Below, one piece after another: positions 27,138 to 35,884 of a DNA stretch of 64,000 bases. The stretch spans positions 1,758,160 through 1,822,159 of the forward strand of contig NZ_JALKAN010000001.1 in assembly GCF_023015965.1 (NCBI RefSeq), read 5' to 3'. Both the position numbers and the translations under genes were made by a program. A model generated the notes under the pieces. It made no database searches and was not told the DNA's origin. It saw nothing but the letters and a program-made list of their open reading frames with translations. Every line of letters starts with the position of its first letter. The stretch's first letter is position 1. Origin of the DNA: Allomuricauda sp. F6463D. GTDB taxonomy: Bacteria; Bacteroidota; Bacteroidia; Flavobacteriales; Flavobacteriaceae.

Positions 27138-27998
27138 TTACTCAAATAAGTGAATTACCAAAAATGGCACTGTAGTATTAAAGGTAACTTTTTTGATGAC
27201 AGGTTCCCGTGTTAATCTTTCAAAGAAAGTATGATCTTGATTGATCATAACAACCATATCAATAGCCCTATCTGTGTCTACCACTTTTTGGATGGTCTGG
27301 TTAACAGAAGTTTCCTTTTCCACCTCAACAAACTCATAATTGATGCTTTTCAGTCGTTTTTCCAATGCAAGTTTGGATGCTTCTTGTGTAGAAGTAAGTT
27401 CATCCAAGCTACCCACATGTGTAATCCATAATTTGGCATTGAAGTGTTCCGCTATGTTCAATACTGGTTTTAGTTCGTAATTTTCGAAGAGATGTTCATA
27501 CCCTGTTGCCAATAATATAGAATCTATTTTCCCATCTGGTTGGTAATCATCGGGAACGGCTATAACCGGGCAAAAATCTATTTCCTTGATTAGCTTATAG
27601 GTATTGCTTCCCATGAATACCTCTTTTAACCCAGACGACCCCTTGGTACCCATTATGATATAATCGATTTCTTCGTTATACACCGTTTTTCCAACAGCAT
27701 TAACAAGTGTGCCTGCAACAGAGCGTATTATAAATTCATGATTAGGATTCTTGCTTATGCCTTGTATTTTTTCCAATTCGCGTTTTAATTCGCGGTCAGA
27801 TTGCTCTTTTATTAAATTGTACAAACGAGTTTCGTTGGCTCCAGCCATTTTGGTAGACAGACCAGATGCTCCAATCTCATATGAGTTCAGAATAAAGAAA
27901 TCGCAGGGCACATCTTTAAAAACGGTCAAAGCATAGACAATCGCATTCCAAGAATTATTGGAAAAATCAGTTGGTAATATAATTCGCTTTTTTTTCAT
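27138..27998 (-). CDS. Universal stress protein, tandem UspA domains
   Basis: At 286 residues this holds two UspA modules. The first starts with RIILPTDFSNNSWNAI and contains the nucleotide-loop motif IIMGTKGSSGLKEVFMGSNTY, close to the G-x2-G-x9-G-S/T pattern of ATP-binding Usp proteins. The second begins around DSILLATGYEHLF and is less complete, ending VTFNTTVPFLVIHL. The protein is cytoplasmic. Its start lies 4 bases after the stop of the second Usp gene, so both form an operon. Double-domain Usp proteins in Flavobacteriia are usually linked to starvation or low oxygen; the role here is inferred from that. Confidence 0.92.
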   Translation of the reverse strand: MKKKRIILPTDFSNNSWNAIVYALTVFKDVPCDFFILNSYEIGASGLSTKMAGANETRLYNLIKEQSDRELKRELEKIQGISKNPNHEFIIRSVAGTLVNAVGKTVYNEEIDYIIMGTKGSSGLKEVFMGSNTYKLIKEIDFCPVIAVPDDYQPDGKIDSILLATGYEHLFENYELKPVLNIAEHFNAKLWITHVGSLDELTSTQEASKLALEKRLKSINYEFVEVEKETSVNQTIQKVVDTDRAIDMVVMINQDHTFFERLTREPVIKKVTFNTTVPFLVIHLFE

Positions 27999-28002
27999 TT
28001 TC

Positions 28003-28848
28003 TTATCGCTTTAAATTTTGCATCACTAAAAAAGGTATTTTAATCTTCAGGCTTAACAAATCAACGGTTGACCTATAAAGCATATCTTCAAAAAAGGAAT
28101 GTCTCGAATTCATCATTACAAGCATTTCCGCCCCTTTCTTCTCAATATGCTCCAAAATAACCTCTGTTTTATTCCTGATGGGAGCCGTTTCAAAATATAA
28201 ATAGGGCCGATTGAGTGTATTTTCCAAAAAAAGTTTATTATCCTCTTGTCTAGGACTGAGTCCTTCAAAATCAGTAATATACAAACAATGTACCTTGGAC
28301 TTGAATTTGCCGGCCAGCTCATCCAATAGTTTTAGTTCTCTTCGTTTGTATGGAAGCAAATAATCCGTAGGGAAAAGGATGGACTTAGGTGGTTGATATT
28401 CAAAACCTTCTGGCACCGCAAGTACTGGACACTTTACATATTTAAAAACTTCTACGGTATAACTGCCAAATGTAGTTTTGTGGTTACTGGTCTCCCCTTT
28501 GGTTCCCATAACAACCATATCAATGTTCATTTCATCAACAAAGTCATTTATTCCATCAACAAGGTTATCAAAACACGGCACGGTCTCAAAATTGTGCAGG
28601 GGATTTGGAGGTGTACCGATAACGGTGCCCAATAATGCATCCAGTTTTTTCTGGGTTTGTTCCTTTTTTTCTTGCTTCAGTTTTTCTATACTTTCTTTTT
28701 CCGCAGTTTTATACTGTCCGTATACTTCTTCTGAATAAGCATGCAAGACAAAAAAACAAATCTTCTCACACTTAAAAAGTTCTTGTGCATATTGCAGTGC
28801 ATGCAAGGCATTTTTTGAAAAATCTGTAGGAATCAATATGGCTTTCAT
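28003..28848 (-). CDS. Universal stress protein, tandem UspA domains
   Basis: The start at 28848 (MKAILIPTDFSKNALHAL) is the usual Usp N-terminus; the reading from 28884 adds 12 unrelated residues. The 281-residue protein has two UspA modules. The first includes VVMGTKGETSNHKTTFGSYTVEV, a good nucleotide-binding loop; the second starts PKSILFPTDYLLPYKRRE and ends with SLKIKIPFLVMQNL. It is the first gene of a two-gene operon with 27138-27998. The two proteins are diverged paralogues, so they probably form heterodimers or respond to different signals. Confidence 0.92.
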   Translation of the reverse strand: MKAILIPTDFSKNALHALQYAQELFKCEKICFFVLHAYSEEVYGQYKTAEKESIEKLKQEKKEQTQKKLDALLGTVIGTPPNPLHNFETVPCFDNLVDGINDFVDEMNIDMVVMGTKGETSNHKTTFGSYTVEVFKYVKCPVLAVPEGFEYQPPKSILFPTDYLLPYKRRELKLLDELAGKFKSKVHCLYITDFEGLSPRQEDNKLFLENTLNRPYLYFETAPIRNKTEVILEHIEKKGAEMLVMMNSRHSFFEDMLYRSTVDLLSLKIKIPFLVMQNLKR

Positions 28849-29224
28849 ATCCTTCTGGCTTTGTCCAAAAATATGATGAAACATGCTGACAAGAAATGAT
28901 ATTGGTCAAGTCACATGAAGAATAAAGCATAGTGAAAGGATATTTTCATCACAAACAATACCCTTTCTTTAAACCTGTTTAGATGGGCACTTTGCTATTG
29001 TAAAAGAATAATGTACTCCTAATCTTGTTGGAGCAACATATTAAAATTGATTTTGGACAAAAATCATAAAATTTGATTTGAAGTGGTTCTTTCCGAACGG
29101 CCCTCAACGTATCGAGCATACCTTTAATCCACTAAGTTGTGGCACACTTATCCCAGTATCAATAGCTAATCAATAGTGTTCTGTGTAAAATACTTGTTCA
29201 GCTATGTTTCTATATGATTTCAGC
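28849..29224. other. Intergenic region between the hydroxyproline operon and the Usp operon
   Basis: About 375 bases with no ORF. It contains the promoter of the Usp operon on the minus strand. Minus-strand TATTGTTTG around 28955-28963 is close to TAnnTTTG but has one extra spacer base. I see no strong terminator for the epimerase gene, so read-through into the Usp genes cannot be excluded. Confidence 0.4.
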
Positions 29225-30232
29225 TTAAATAACTTGAAAACCATGGGCATAAGGATCATCATCATCTATAATTATATTATTATATCCTATAACCTGCGCC
29301 CAACCTTGTATACTTGGAACAATGGCTTGTTTTCCGTCCAAAATGGTTTCTTTTTCAATCTTTCCCACAAACTTGCTCCCAATAAAGCTTTCATGAACAA
29401 AAGACTCTCCCAACTTCAACTTCCCTTTAGCATATAATTGCGCCATTCTTGCTGATGTTCCTGTTCCGCAAGGGGAACGATCTATCGCTTTTTCTCCATA
29501 AAAAACAGCATTTCTACCTGATGAACGTGAATCCAATGGGTCCCCAGTCCACATCATATGGGTTACATCCTTTATAGTCGGGTTTTCTGGATGGACAAAT
29601 AGATCCGGATATTTTTCATTGATCAATCTCCTAACTACTTGTGAATATTGAATAAGCTGTCCGGCAGTATAGTTTTGTAATCCCGAAAAAAACTTTTGTG
29701 GGTCTACAATGGCATAAAAATTCCCCCCGTAGGCCACATCAAAAGACAACTCACCCAATTCAGGACAATCAATACTAAGGTTTTCCGCCGCCAAGTACGA
29801 TTTTACGTTTACCAACTTTACCCAATCCACCTTTTTCCCTGTTTGTCCATATGTTATCTCCACCAATCCTGCGGGAGCCTCCATCCTGATTTTTCCCGGC
29901 GTCCGTGGTGTAATTATGCCTTCTTCAATGGCGACTGTAATGGTTCCAATGGTTCCGTGACCGCACATTGGCAAACAGCCCGATGTTTCTATAAACAATA
30001 TTGCAAAATCATTTGCTGGGTCATGAGGTGCCATTAAAATGCTACCGCTCATCATGTCGTGACCTCGTGGCTCAAACATTAACCCTCTACGAATCCAATC
30101 GTATTCTTTTAAAAAATGTTGACGTTTTTCACTCATATCCTTACCCATCAAATTGGGCCCGCCTCCAGCAACTACTCTTACTGGATTTCCACAGGTATGA
30201 GCATCTACACAAAAAAAAGTTTTTCTGGCCAC
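29225..30232 (-). CDS. 4-hydroxyproline 2-epimerase (proline racemase family)
   Basis: A 335-residue member of the proline racemase superfamily. Both catalytic cysteines are present: Cys90 in LPMCGHGTIG and Cys255 in DRSPCGTGTSARM. Having both argues for an epimerase or racemase and against a trans-3-hydroxyproline dehydratase, where the second Cys is replaced by Thr. It converts trans-4-hydroxy-L-proline to cis-4-hydroxy-D-proline, the first step of hydroxyproline catabolism. It starts 3 bases after the stop of the semialdehyde dehydrogenase gene and is the third gene of a tight operon. Proline racemase activity is an alternative but the neighbours make the hydroxyproline role much more likely. 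Confidence 0.93.
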   Translation of the reverse strand: MARKTFFCVDAHTCGNPVRVVAGGGPNLMGKDMSEKRQHFLKEYDWIRRGLMFEPRGHDMMSGSILMAPHDPANDFAILFIETSGCLPMCGHGTIGTITVAIEEGIITPRTPGKIRMEAPAGLVEITYGQTGKKVDWVKLVNVKSYLAAENLSIDCPELGELSFDVAYGGNFYAIVDPQKFFSGLQNYTAGQLIQYSQVVRRLINEKYPDLFVHPENPTIKDVTHMMWTGDPLDSRSSGRNAVFYGEKAIDRSPCGTGTSARMAQLYAKGKLKLGESFVHESFIGSKFVGKIEKETILDGKQAIVPSIQGWAQVIGYNNIIIDDDDPYAHGFQVI

Positions 30233-30235
30233 TCG

Positions 30236-31759
30236 TTATTTTTTTAGATGGTCCGGTAACAATCCCATTGGAAACGATTGATAGCTTATTGGTCTTACCC
30301 AACGTTTAATGGAATGGGTTCCAACCGCTGTAAATCTAGAATCCGTGGATGCCGGATAAGGCCCTCCGTGTTGCATGGCGGGACATACTTCCACACCCGT
30401 AGGCACTCCGTTATAAATAATTCTTCCCACTCTATTTTGAAGGGAATCCACGATTCCAACAAGATTTAGGTCATCGTTTTTTTCAGCAATCAATGTTCCT
30501 GTCAATTGACCTTCCAATCCATCGATAATCTGAATCAACTCCATTTCATCCTTACATTGTACCACTATGGAAAATGGCCCAAAAACTTCTTGGTGCATCT
30601 TAGGGTTCTTCAGAAATGCCTCTCCTGACACAGTGGCAATGACCGAAGCAGCTTCATTTGCATCCAAATCACCTTTATATTTTCCAACAACTTCAACTCC
30701 ATCTTGAGAGGTAACATCCCCGCCTTTGGACTCGTAACCTTTTTTAATGTTAGGGTGCAGCATGGTCTGTGGGACTATGGCTATGGTTTCTTTGGCCAAC
30801 TCTTGTACAAAAGCCGCCGTACTTTCACCTTTCACCGTTAACAAAAGTCCTGGGTTGGTGCAAAACTGACCCGTGCCCAATGTAATGGAACCTGCATAGG
30901 TCTTTGCCAGTTCGCTACCTCTTTTAGAAATGGCATTTGGAGTCATAATCACAGGATTGATACTCCCCATTTCGGCAAAAACAGGTATTGGTTCTTCCCG
31001 TTTGGCCGCAAGGTCAAAAAGTGCTCTTCCTCCCCCAATACTACCTGTAAAACCAACTGCTTTTATTTTTTGGTGATTCACCAAATCAATACCAACCTGC
31101 ACGCTACCGTTTATACTGGAAAACACACCTTTTGGCATCCCTGTTTTTTCAACTGCCTTTACAATGGCCGAGGCCACCAACTCATTGGTACCTGCATGCA
31201 TGGGGTGTGATTTCACGATTACTGGACAACCCGCAGCCAAGGCACTAGCCGTATCCCCTCCCGCCGTGGAATAGGCCAATGGAAAATTACTGGCACCGAA
31301 AACAGCTACGGGGCCCAAGGGAATCATGGTTTTTCTTAAATCGTCCTTGGGCAATGGTTTCCTATCCGGTTGAGCTGCATCAAAGGTGTTTCCACGCCAA
31401 TCATCGTTGGATACCAGTTCCGCAAACGAGCGCAATTGGAATATGGTCCTTCCCCTTTCTCCAACCGCCCGTCCTTCAGGCAATCCAGACTCCAACATAT
31501 ACATATTCAAAAGTTCCGGACCTAAAGCCATGATTTCATCCGCGATGGAATTCAGAAATTTTGCCCGCTGTATACCCGGTATTCTTCTGTATGTTTTAAA
31601 AGCCTCCCAAGCGAGTTCACCAGCACTATTCACTTCTTCCTTTGTGGCCTCTATAAACACTGTTGGGTTATGTTGGTTCTTCTTTGGATCTATTGTTCTA
31701 AACTCAAGAGTTCCAGTGGCTTTAAATTTTCCTCCAATACAGTTTTTACCTGTAATCAT
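30236..31759 (-). CDS. Alpha-ketoglutaric semialdehyde (2,5-dioxovalerate) dehydrogenase
   Basis: A 507-residue NAD(P)-dependent aldehyde dehydrogenase. Catalytic Glu263 is in FAEMGSINPV and the nucleophile Cys300 in GTGQFCTNPG; the cofactor region has GFTGSIGGGRAL. MGSINPV and the NFPLAYSTAGGDTASALAAGCPV segment are typical of the ketoglutarate-semialdehyde dehydrogenase group used in hydroxyproline and pentose pathways. It oxidises 2,5-dioxopentanoate to 2-oxoglutarate. Its start overlaps the stop of the deaminase gene in ATGA (31756-31759), and its own stop is 3 bases before the epimerase. This arrangement gives strong support for the hydroxyproline assignment. Confidence 0.93.
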   Translation of the reverse strand: MITGKNCIGGKFKATGTLEFRTIDPKKNQHNPTVFIEATKEEVNSAGELAWEAFKTYRRIPGIQRAKFLNSIADEIMALGPELLNMYMLESGLPEGRAVGERGRTIFQLRSFAELVSNDDWRGNTFDAAQPDRKPLPKDDLRKTMIPLGPVAVFGASNFPLAYSTAGGDTASALAAGCPVIVKSHPMHAGTNELVASAIVKAVEKTGMPKGVFSSINGSVQVGIDLVNHQKIKAVGFTGSIGGGRALFDLAAKREEPIPVFAEMGSINPVIMTPNAISKRGSELAKTYAGSITLGTGQFCTNPGLLLTVKGESTAAFVQELAKETIAIVPQTMLHPNIKKGYESKGGDVTSQDGVEVVGKYKGDLDANEAASVIATVSGEAFLKNPKMHQEVFGPFSIVVQCKDEMELIQIIDGLEGQLTGTLIAEKNDDLNLVGIVDSLQNRVGRIIYNGVPTGVEVCPAMQHGGPYPASTDSRFTAVGTHSIKRWVRPISYQSFPMGLLPDHLKK

Positions 31760-32691
31760 ACTACACTATTTATGTTTTTATAATCCGGTAATTCCGGTCT
31801 ATTCTTCATTGCGGTTTCAATAACCTTTAGCACCCGTTTACGTTCCGCACCTTGCAAAGGCAATCTTGGTGCTCGTACATGTTCCGTTCCAATTCCCGTG
31901 GCTACCTCAGCCAGCTTTATATTTTGGACCAGCTGTGGACTAATATCCAACTCCAAAAGTGGCATGAACCATTTATATATCTTCAATGCTTCTTGGATTC
32001 TACCCGCTTTTACCAATTCGTATATGGCAACGGTTTCCGCAGGGTAAGCACAAACAAGTCCCGCTACCCAACCTACTGCACCAATAACGAGGCTTTCCAA
32101 ACCAAGGGTGTCCACACCCGTGAACACTTTTACCCTGTCTCCAAATTTATTCTGAATTCGTATAACATTAGTAATATCCCGTGTAGATTCTTTAATGGCT
32201 TCAATGTTTTTACATTCAATGAGTTCTTCCAGCATTTCCAATGTCACCTCAATCTTGTAATCAACGGGGTTATTGTAAAGCATAATGGGCAATGAAGTAC
32301 TTTTTGCCACCGCTTTAAAATAAGCCACGGTTTCGTAATCGGTGGATTTGTAACGCATTGGTGGCAACAGCATCAATCCATGGGCTCCAACTTTTTCTGC
32401 CTGTTGTGCTGCCTCAATAGCACCTTTAGTGCTTTGTTCGGCCACATTCATAATCACCGGAATTTGTCCATCGGCCAATTCCAAGGATTTCTTTATCAAT
32501 GCTTCTTTTTCATCTTGTTCCAAGGTACTTGCCTCGCCTAAGGTACCGCCCAATATAATCCCATGCACACCGGCATCAATCTGTGCCTTGATGTTTTTTT
32601 CAAACATTACAAGATCCAGTTCATCATCACTAGTAAACTTTGTTGTAACTGCAGGCATTACACCTTCCCATTTCACCATAATACGTTTCAT
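31756..32691 (-). CDS. Delta1-pyrroline-4-hydroxy-2-carboxylate deaminase (DapA/NAL family)
   Basis: A 311-residue dihydrodipicolinate-synthase superfamily protein. The Schiff-base lysine is Lys167 in IEAIKESTRD and the conserved tyrosine is Tyr139 in IMLYNNPV; the phosphate-loop-like GGTLGEASTL replaces the GTTGE of DapA. These features and the gene neighbours point to the deaminase that converts pyrroline-4-hydroxy-2-carboxylate into alpha-ketoglutarate semialdehyde and ammonia. It is the first gene of the operon and divergent from an AraC-type regulator 123 bases away. A true DapA is unlikely because the GTTGE and lysine-pathway context are missing. Confidence 0.9.
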   Translation of the reverse strand: MKRIMVKWEGVMPAVTTKFTSDDELDLVMFEKNIKAQIDAGVHGIILGGTLGEASTLEQDEKEALIKKSLELADGQIPVIMNVAEQSTKGAIEAAQQAEKVGAHGLMLLPPMRYKSTDYETVAYFKAVAKSTSLPIMLYNNPVDYKIEVTLEMLEELIECKNIEAIKESTRDITNVIRIQNKFGDRVKVFTGVDTLGLESLVIGAVGWVAGLVCAYPAETVAIYELVKAGRIQEALKIYKWFMPLLELDISPQLVQNIKLAEVATGIGTEHVRAPRLPLQGAERKRVLKVIETAMKNRPELPDYKNINSVV

Positions 32692-32814
32692 TATTTTAAT
32701 TTAAAATTACGAAGAGTCCATGGCTGTTTTTTGTACAATTATTAGCGTATTTTTATACTATATTACCCTAATTTAGCTGTGAAGATGTTTTTTTAATGCA
32801 ATTTAGGTTCATAC
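32692..32814. promoter_or_regulatory. Divergent control region of the hydroxyproline operon and its AraC regulator
   Basis: This 123-base gap lies between two start codons facing away from each other and must carry both promoters and the regulator site. It is very AT-rich. No exact TAnnTTTG box is present in either direction, consistent with activator-dependent promoters. No clear direct repeat could be assigned. Confidence 0.55.
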
Positions 32815-33657
32815 ATGAAAGTCCTCCCCTTTAAAATACCTAAACCCAAGAACGAAGCTCTTGTCTATCAAATTGATAGGGAACAGGTGTTTTATGATCA
32901 GTTGCACCAACATGGGGAAATTCAAATCAGCTATATAGAAAAAGGAGCTGGAGTAATTATTGTTGGGGATAGCATTAATAAATACAAAGCGGGAGATATT
33001 TTGGTGATAGGTAGTTTTATTCCACATGTGTTTCGCAGTGATACCCGAATCAAAGAAGCATCTTTAATGCACACTCTATTTTTTAACCAGGGTTCTTTTG
33101 GACAAGAATTTTTCCAACTGACTGATCTTTCTCCTTTACAAAACTTCTTTAGAAAATCGGAATTTGGCATGCGCGTTCTCTCAAGGAGAAGCAATATCGC
33201 TCCATTGTTCCTTGCTTTGTCCAACCAAAACAGGGTAGAGCAAATTGCATCATTGCTTATGATCATTAGTCAAATCAGTAAAGCGAAAACAAGTCCACTT
33301 TCTTCTTTTGTTTACCGTAAATCATTTTCGGACGATGAGGGAAAAAGGATGAGTAAAGTTTATGATTACGCCATGGAACGATATCCGGAACCCATTACTT
33401 TAGATGAAATAGCAGAAAAGGCCAATATGAGCAAAAATGCATTTTGCCGATATTTCAAAAAGCGAACAAACAAGACGTTTTTTCAATTTTTGATTGAAAT
33501 ACGTATTGAAAATGCTTGTAAGTTTTTATTAAACAAACCTGAACTATCTATTGCCTCCATTGCGGAACAATGTGGATTTAACAACATTGCAAATTTTAAC
33601 CGCAAGTTTAAAGCCTTTAAGTGTTGTACCCCGACGCAGTACCGCAACCAATTTTAA
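32815..33657 (+). CDS. AraC-family transcriptional regulator with N-terminal cupin
   Basis: A 280-residue protein. The N-terminal half is a cupin-like sensing domain: HQHGEIQISYIEKGAGVIIVG and YKAGDILVIGSFIPHVF. The C-terminal 100 residues form two helix-turn-helix motifs: ITLDEIAEKANMSKNAFCRYFKKRTN and LSIASIAEQCGFNNIANFNRKFK, the latter closing with the AraC signature near PTQYR. It is divergent from the hydroxyproline operon, so it probably senses hydroxyproline or an intermediate and activates that operon. This is inferred from position only. Confidence 0.93.
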   Translation: MKVLPFKIPKPKNEALVYQIDREQVFYDQLHQHGEIQISYIEKGAGVIIVGDSINKYKAGDILVIGSFIPHVFRSDTRIKEASLMHTLFFNQGSFGQEFFQLTDLSPLQNFFRKSEFGMRVLSRRSNIAPLFLALSNQNRVEQIASLLMIISQISKAKTSPLSSFVYRKSFSDDEGKRMSKVYDYAMERYPEPITLDEIAEKANMSKNAFCRYFKKRTNKTFFQFLIEIRIENACKFLLNKPELSIASIAEQCGFNNIANFNRKFKAFKCCTPTQYRNQF

Positions 33658-33727
33658 TACCAATGCACTTGGGTTTTACTTGCTGGAAACTTTATATATA
33701 ACTCGATATTAATTCGGAAAATACAAG

Positions 33728-35098
33728 ATGTACACGATAATCGATATAGAAACCACGGGAAACGGAATCAAGGGAAACAAGATTACCGAGATTTCCATTT
33801 TTAAATATGATGGTCACCAGATCGTGGATGAATTTACATCTTTGGTAAACCCTCAAAGTCCTATCCCCTATTTTATAACCGGACTTACAGGAATAGATGA
33901 CCAAATGGTGCAAAACGCACCTATCTTTCAAGAAATTGCAGGTACTATTCAACGAATTACTGTGGGATGTGTTTTTGTAGCACACTCCGTTAATTTTGAC
34001 TATGGGGTAATCAAAGAGGAGTTTAGACAGATCGGTATCGACTTTACACGAAAAAAGCTTTGCACGGTGCGTTTATCCCGTAAATTGATACCTGGTCTCC
34101 ATTCGTATAGTTTGGGAAAACTGTGTACCGCAGTGGAAATTCCCTTAGTGGATCGCCACCGTGCCCGTGGAGATGCACATGCTACAGTCCTTTTGTTTGA
34201 AAAACTTTTACGTCAACCTGATTCGGAGCCGGTATTCAAAAAGTTTTTAAATGCACGTAGTCAAGAAGCCACTTTGCCACCTCACCTGCCTAAATCGGTT
34301 TTTGATAAGATTCCCCAAAAACCGGGCATCTATTATTTTATGAACCAAAAAGGGGAGGTCATTTATGTAGGGAAAGCAATCAACCTAAAAAAAAGGGTGT
34401 TGGGGCATTTTTACGATAAGAAGCGTAAAGAAATCCAAATGTGCGGTGAGACGGTTAATATAGATTTTAAACTTACCGGTAGTGAACTGGTTGCCCTGCT
34501 TATGGAATCTGCCGAGATTAAAAGACTGTTCCCGAATTATAATCGTGCGCAAAAAAGAACCGGGAAACATTATGCCATTTTTTCTTACGAAGATAGAAAT
34601 GGGATTATGCACATTGCTTACAATACTAATAAAGGGGTTCCGAACCCGTTGAAAATATTCCATAACCAAACAGAATGTCGCGCTTACTTAGAAGAAGTAT
34701 GCAAAAGTTTTTCGCTCTGCCCCAGATACTGTCACTTACAACAAACGAGCGCAGCATGTTCCCATCATGAAATTAATACATGTGAAGGAATTTGCAGGAA
34801 TATGGAAAGTGTGGACAATTATAATAAAAAAGTTGGCGAAGCTGTTGCACACATGAAAATGCTACATTCTGAAGTCAGAGTCATCAAAGAAAAAGGACGA
34901 AACGATACTGAAAGTGCTGTCATTTTAATTGCTGACGGCACCTACAAAGGGTTTGGTTTCATTGATACCGATATCGAAATATCAACCCTAGATGATGTTG
35001 AGGCATTTATATCACCACAAAAAAACACGGTGGAAACCGAAAGTATTCTTGCACAGTATTTTTTAAAACATAATATGAGTCAAGTGCTCACCCTATAG
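33728..35098 (+). CDS. DEDDh exonuclease / GIY-YIG (UvrC-N-like) fusion nuclease
   Basis: A 456-residue two-domain protein. Residues 1-170 are a DnaQ-like 3'-5' exonuclease with DEDDh residues: DIETTG (Asp6, Glu8), VNFDYGVIKEEF and HRARGDAHAT. Residues about 195-275 are a GIY-YIG endonuclease (PGIYYFMNQKGEVIYVGKAINLKKR). A Cys-rich segment follows with the pattern C-x12-C-x7-C-x3-C (in LCPRYC through CEGIC), very like the four cysteines that bind a 4Fe-4S cluster in UvrC. The UvrC C-terminal endonuclease and HhH domains are missing. The combination is known from the Cho-like fusion group; it is probably a DNA-repair nuclease making or processing an incision. It stands as a single gene. Confidence 0.9.
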   Translation: MYTIIDIETTGNGIKGNKITEISIFKYDGHQIVDEFTSLVNPQSPIPYFITGLTGIDDQMVQNAPIFQEIAGTIQRITVGCVFVAHSVNFDYGVIKEEFRQIGIDFTRKKLCTVRLSRKLIPGLHSYSLGKLCTAVEIPLVDRHRARGDAHATVLLFEKLLRQPDSEPVFKKFLNARSQEATLPPHLPKSVFDKIPQKPGIYYFMNQKGEVIYVGKAINLKKRVLGHFYDKKRKEIQMCGETVNIDFKLTGSELVALLMESAEIKRLFPNYNRAQKRTGKHYAIFSYEDRNGIMHIAYNTNKGVPNPLKIFHNQTECRAYLEEVCKSFSLCPRYCHLQQTSAACSHHEINTCEGICRNMESVDNYNKKVGEAVAHMKMLHSEVRVIKEKGRNDTESAVILIADGTYKGFGFIDTDIEISTLDDVEAFISPQKNTVETESILAQYFLKHNMSQVLTL

Positions 35099-35107
35099 CG
35101 TATTAAG

Positions 35108-35884
35108 CTATACTTCGGGTTTCAAAACTACTTTAAAATGTGCTGAATCACCCAGTTTTTGAAACCCGCTATGCAGTTCGTTCTGGTCTACTGCGCTAGG
35201 ATAAAATGAAATGGGTTCGATGCATACCATATTTCTCACCTCTGTCCAACACATAAAATTACCAAAACCTTCGGTCTCAATGGTTATTTCTTTGGTATCT
35301 TTCAGTGTTATGGAAGTACAATCCGGCACTTGAAAGGCCTTGCTGCCAACAGCTAAAATATCATCCAATGTAATTTCATTGCGATTGGCTTCTATAATGG
35401 GTGATTGCGAGTACAATTTAAAAGTAGGATGATAACCAAGCATGAACGGCATTCCCTTTTCACCAGTAATTTTAAAATTAATTTCCAATGAATCGCTTTT
35501 CAACTTAAACGATTTTTCAAATCGAAAATCATAAGGCCATGTAAGTGCTTCCTCTGTAGATTTTTCAGGGAATTTTGCATTGAAAACCTCGGTTCCAGTT
35601 TTGTATTGCTTTGTAAAAACGGCTGAAGCATCTGTTTGAGATTCCAATTGATACTGCATTTGGCGCAGATGTCCATGCTGATCTTGAATGGCATCTCCCT
35701 TTGGTGTACTAACTCTGAAGCCTGCCTCGTTGACCGGACCAATGATAGGAAACATTTCTGTATCAGCGCTTCCCCATCCAGGACTTCCTTTTTGATGAAT
35801 GAACTCATGATCATTGACCACGTAGCTTACCAATTCGCCGGCATCAATACCTACTTGGGAATTTTCATTTTTAAGCACGATCAT
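35108..35884 (-). CDS. Aldose 1-epimerase family protein
   Basis: A 258-residue beta-sandwich protein of the galactose-mutarotase-like superfamily. DAGELVSYVVNDHEFIHQ, MFPIIGPVNEAGFRV, the histidine in DQHGHLRQ and the segment MLGYHPTFKLY correspond to the conserved strands and catalytic histidine. It is shorter than GalM, which is around 340 residues, and resembles the LACX/YeaD-type group that acts on hexoses or hexose-6-phosphates. Cytoplasmic. Its ATG overlaps the TAA of the M20 peptidase gene (TAATG, 35882-35886), so translation is coupled. The link between a sugar epimerase and a peptidase is not explained. Confidence 0.85.
   Translation of the reverse strand: MIVLKNENSQVGIDAGELVSYVVNDHEFIHQKGSPGWGSADTEMFPIIGPVNEAGFRVSTPKGDAIQDQHGHLRQMQYQLESQTDASAVFTKQYKTGTEVFNAKFPEKSTEEALTWPYDFRFEKSFKLKSDSLEINFKITGEKGMPFMLGYHPTFKLYSQSPIIEANRNEITLDDILAVGSKAFQVPDCTSITLKDTKEITIETEGFGNFMCWTEVRNMVCIEPISFYPSAVDQNELHSGFQKLGDSAHFKVVLKPEV

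Noticed and set aside
29225..30232. Assignment as trans-3-hydroxyproline dehydratase
   Set aside because: Both catalytic cysteines are present (Cys90 and Cys255), while the dehydratases have Thr at the second position.
31756..32691. Assignment as DapA of lysine biosynthesis
   Set aside because: The GTTGE motif is replaced by GGTLGE, and the operon partners belong to hydroxyproline breakdown.
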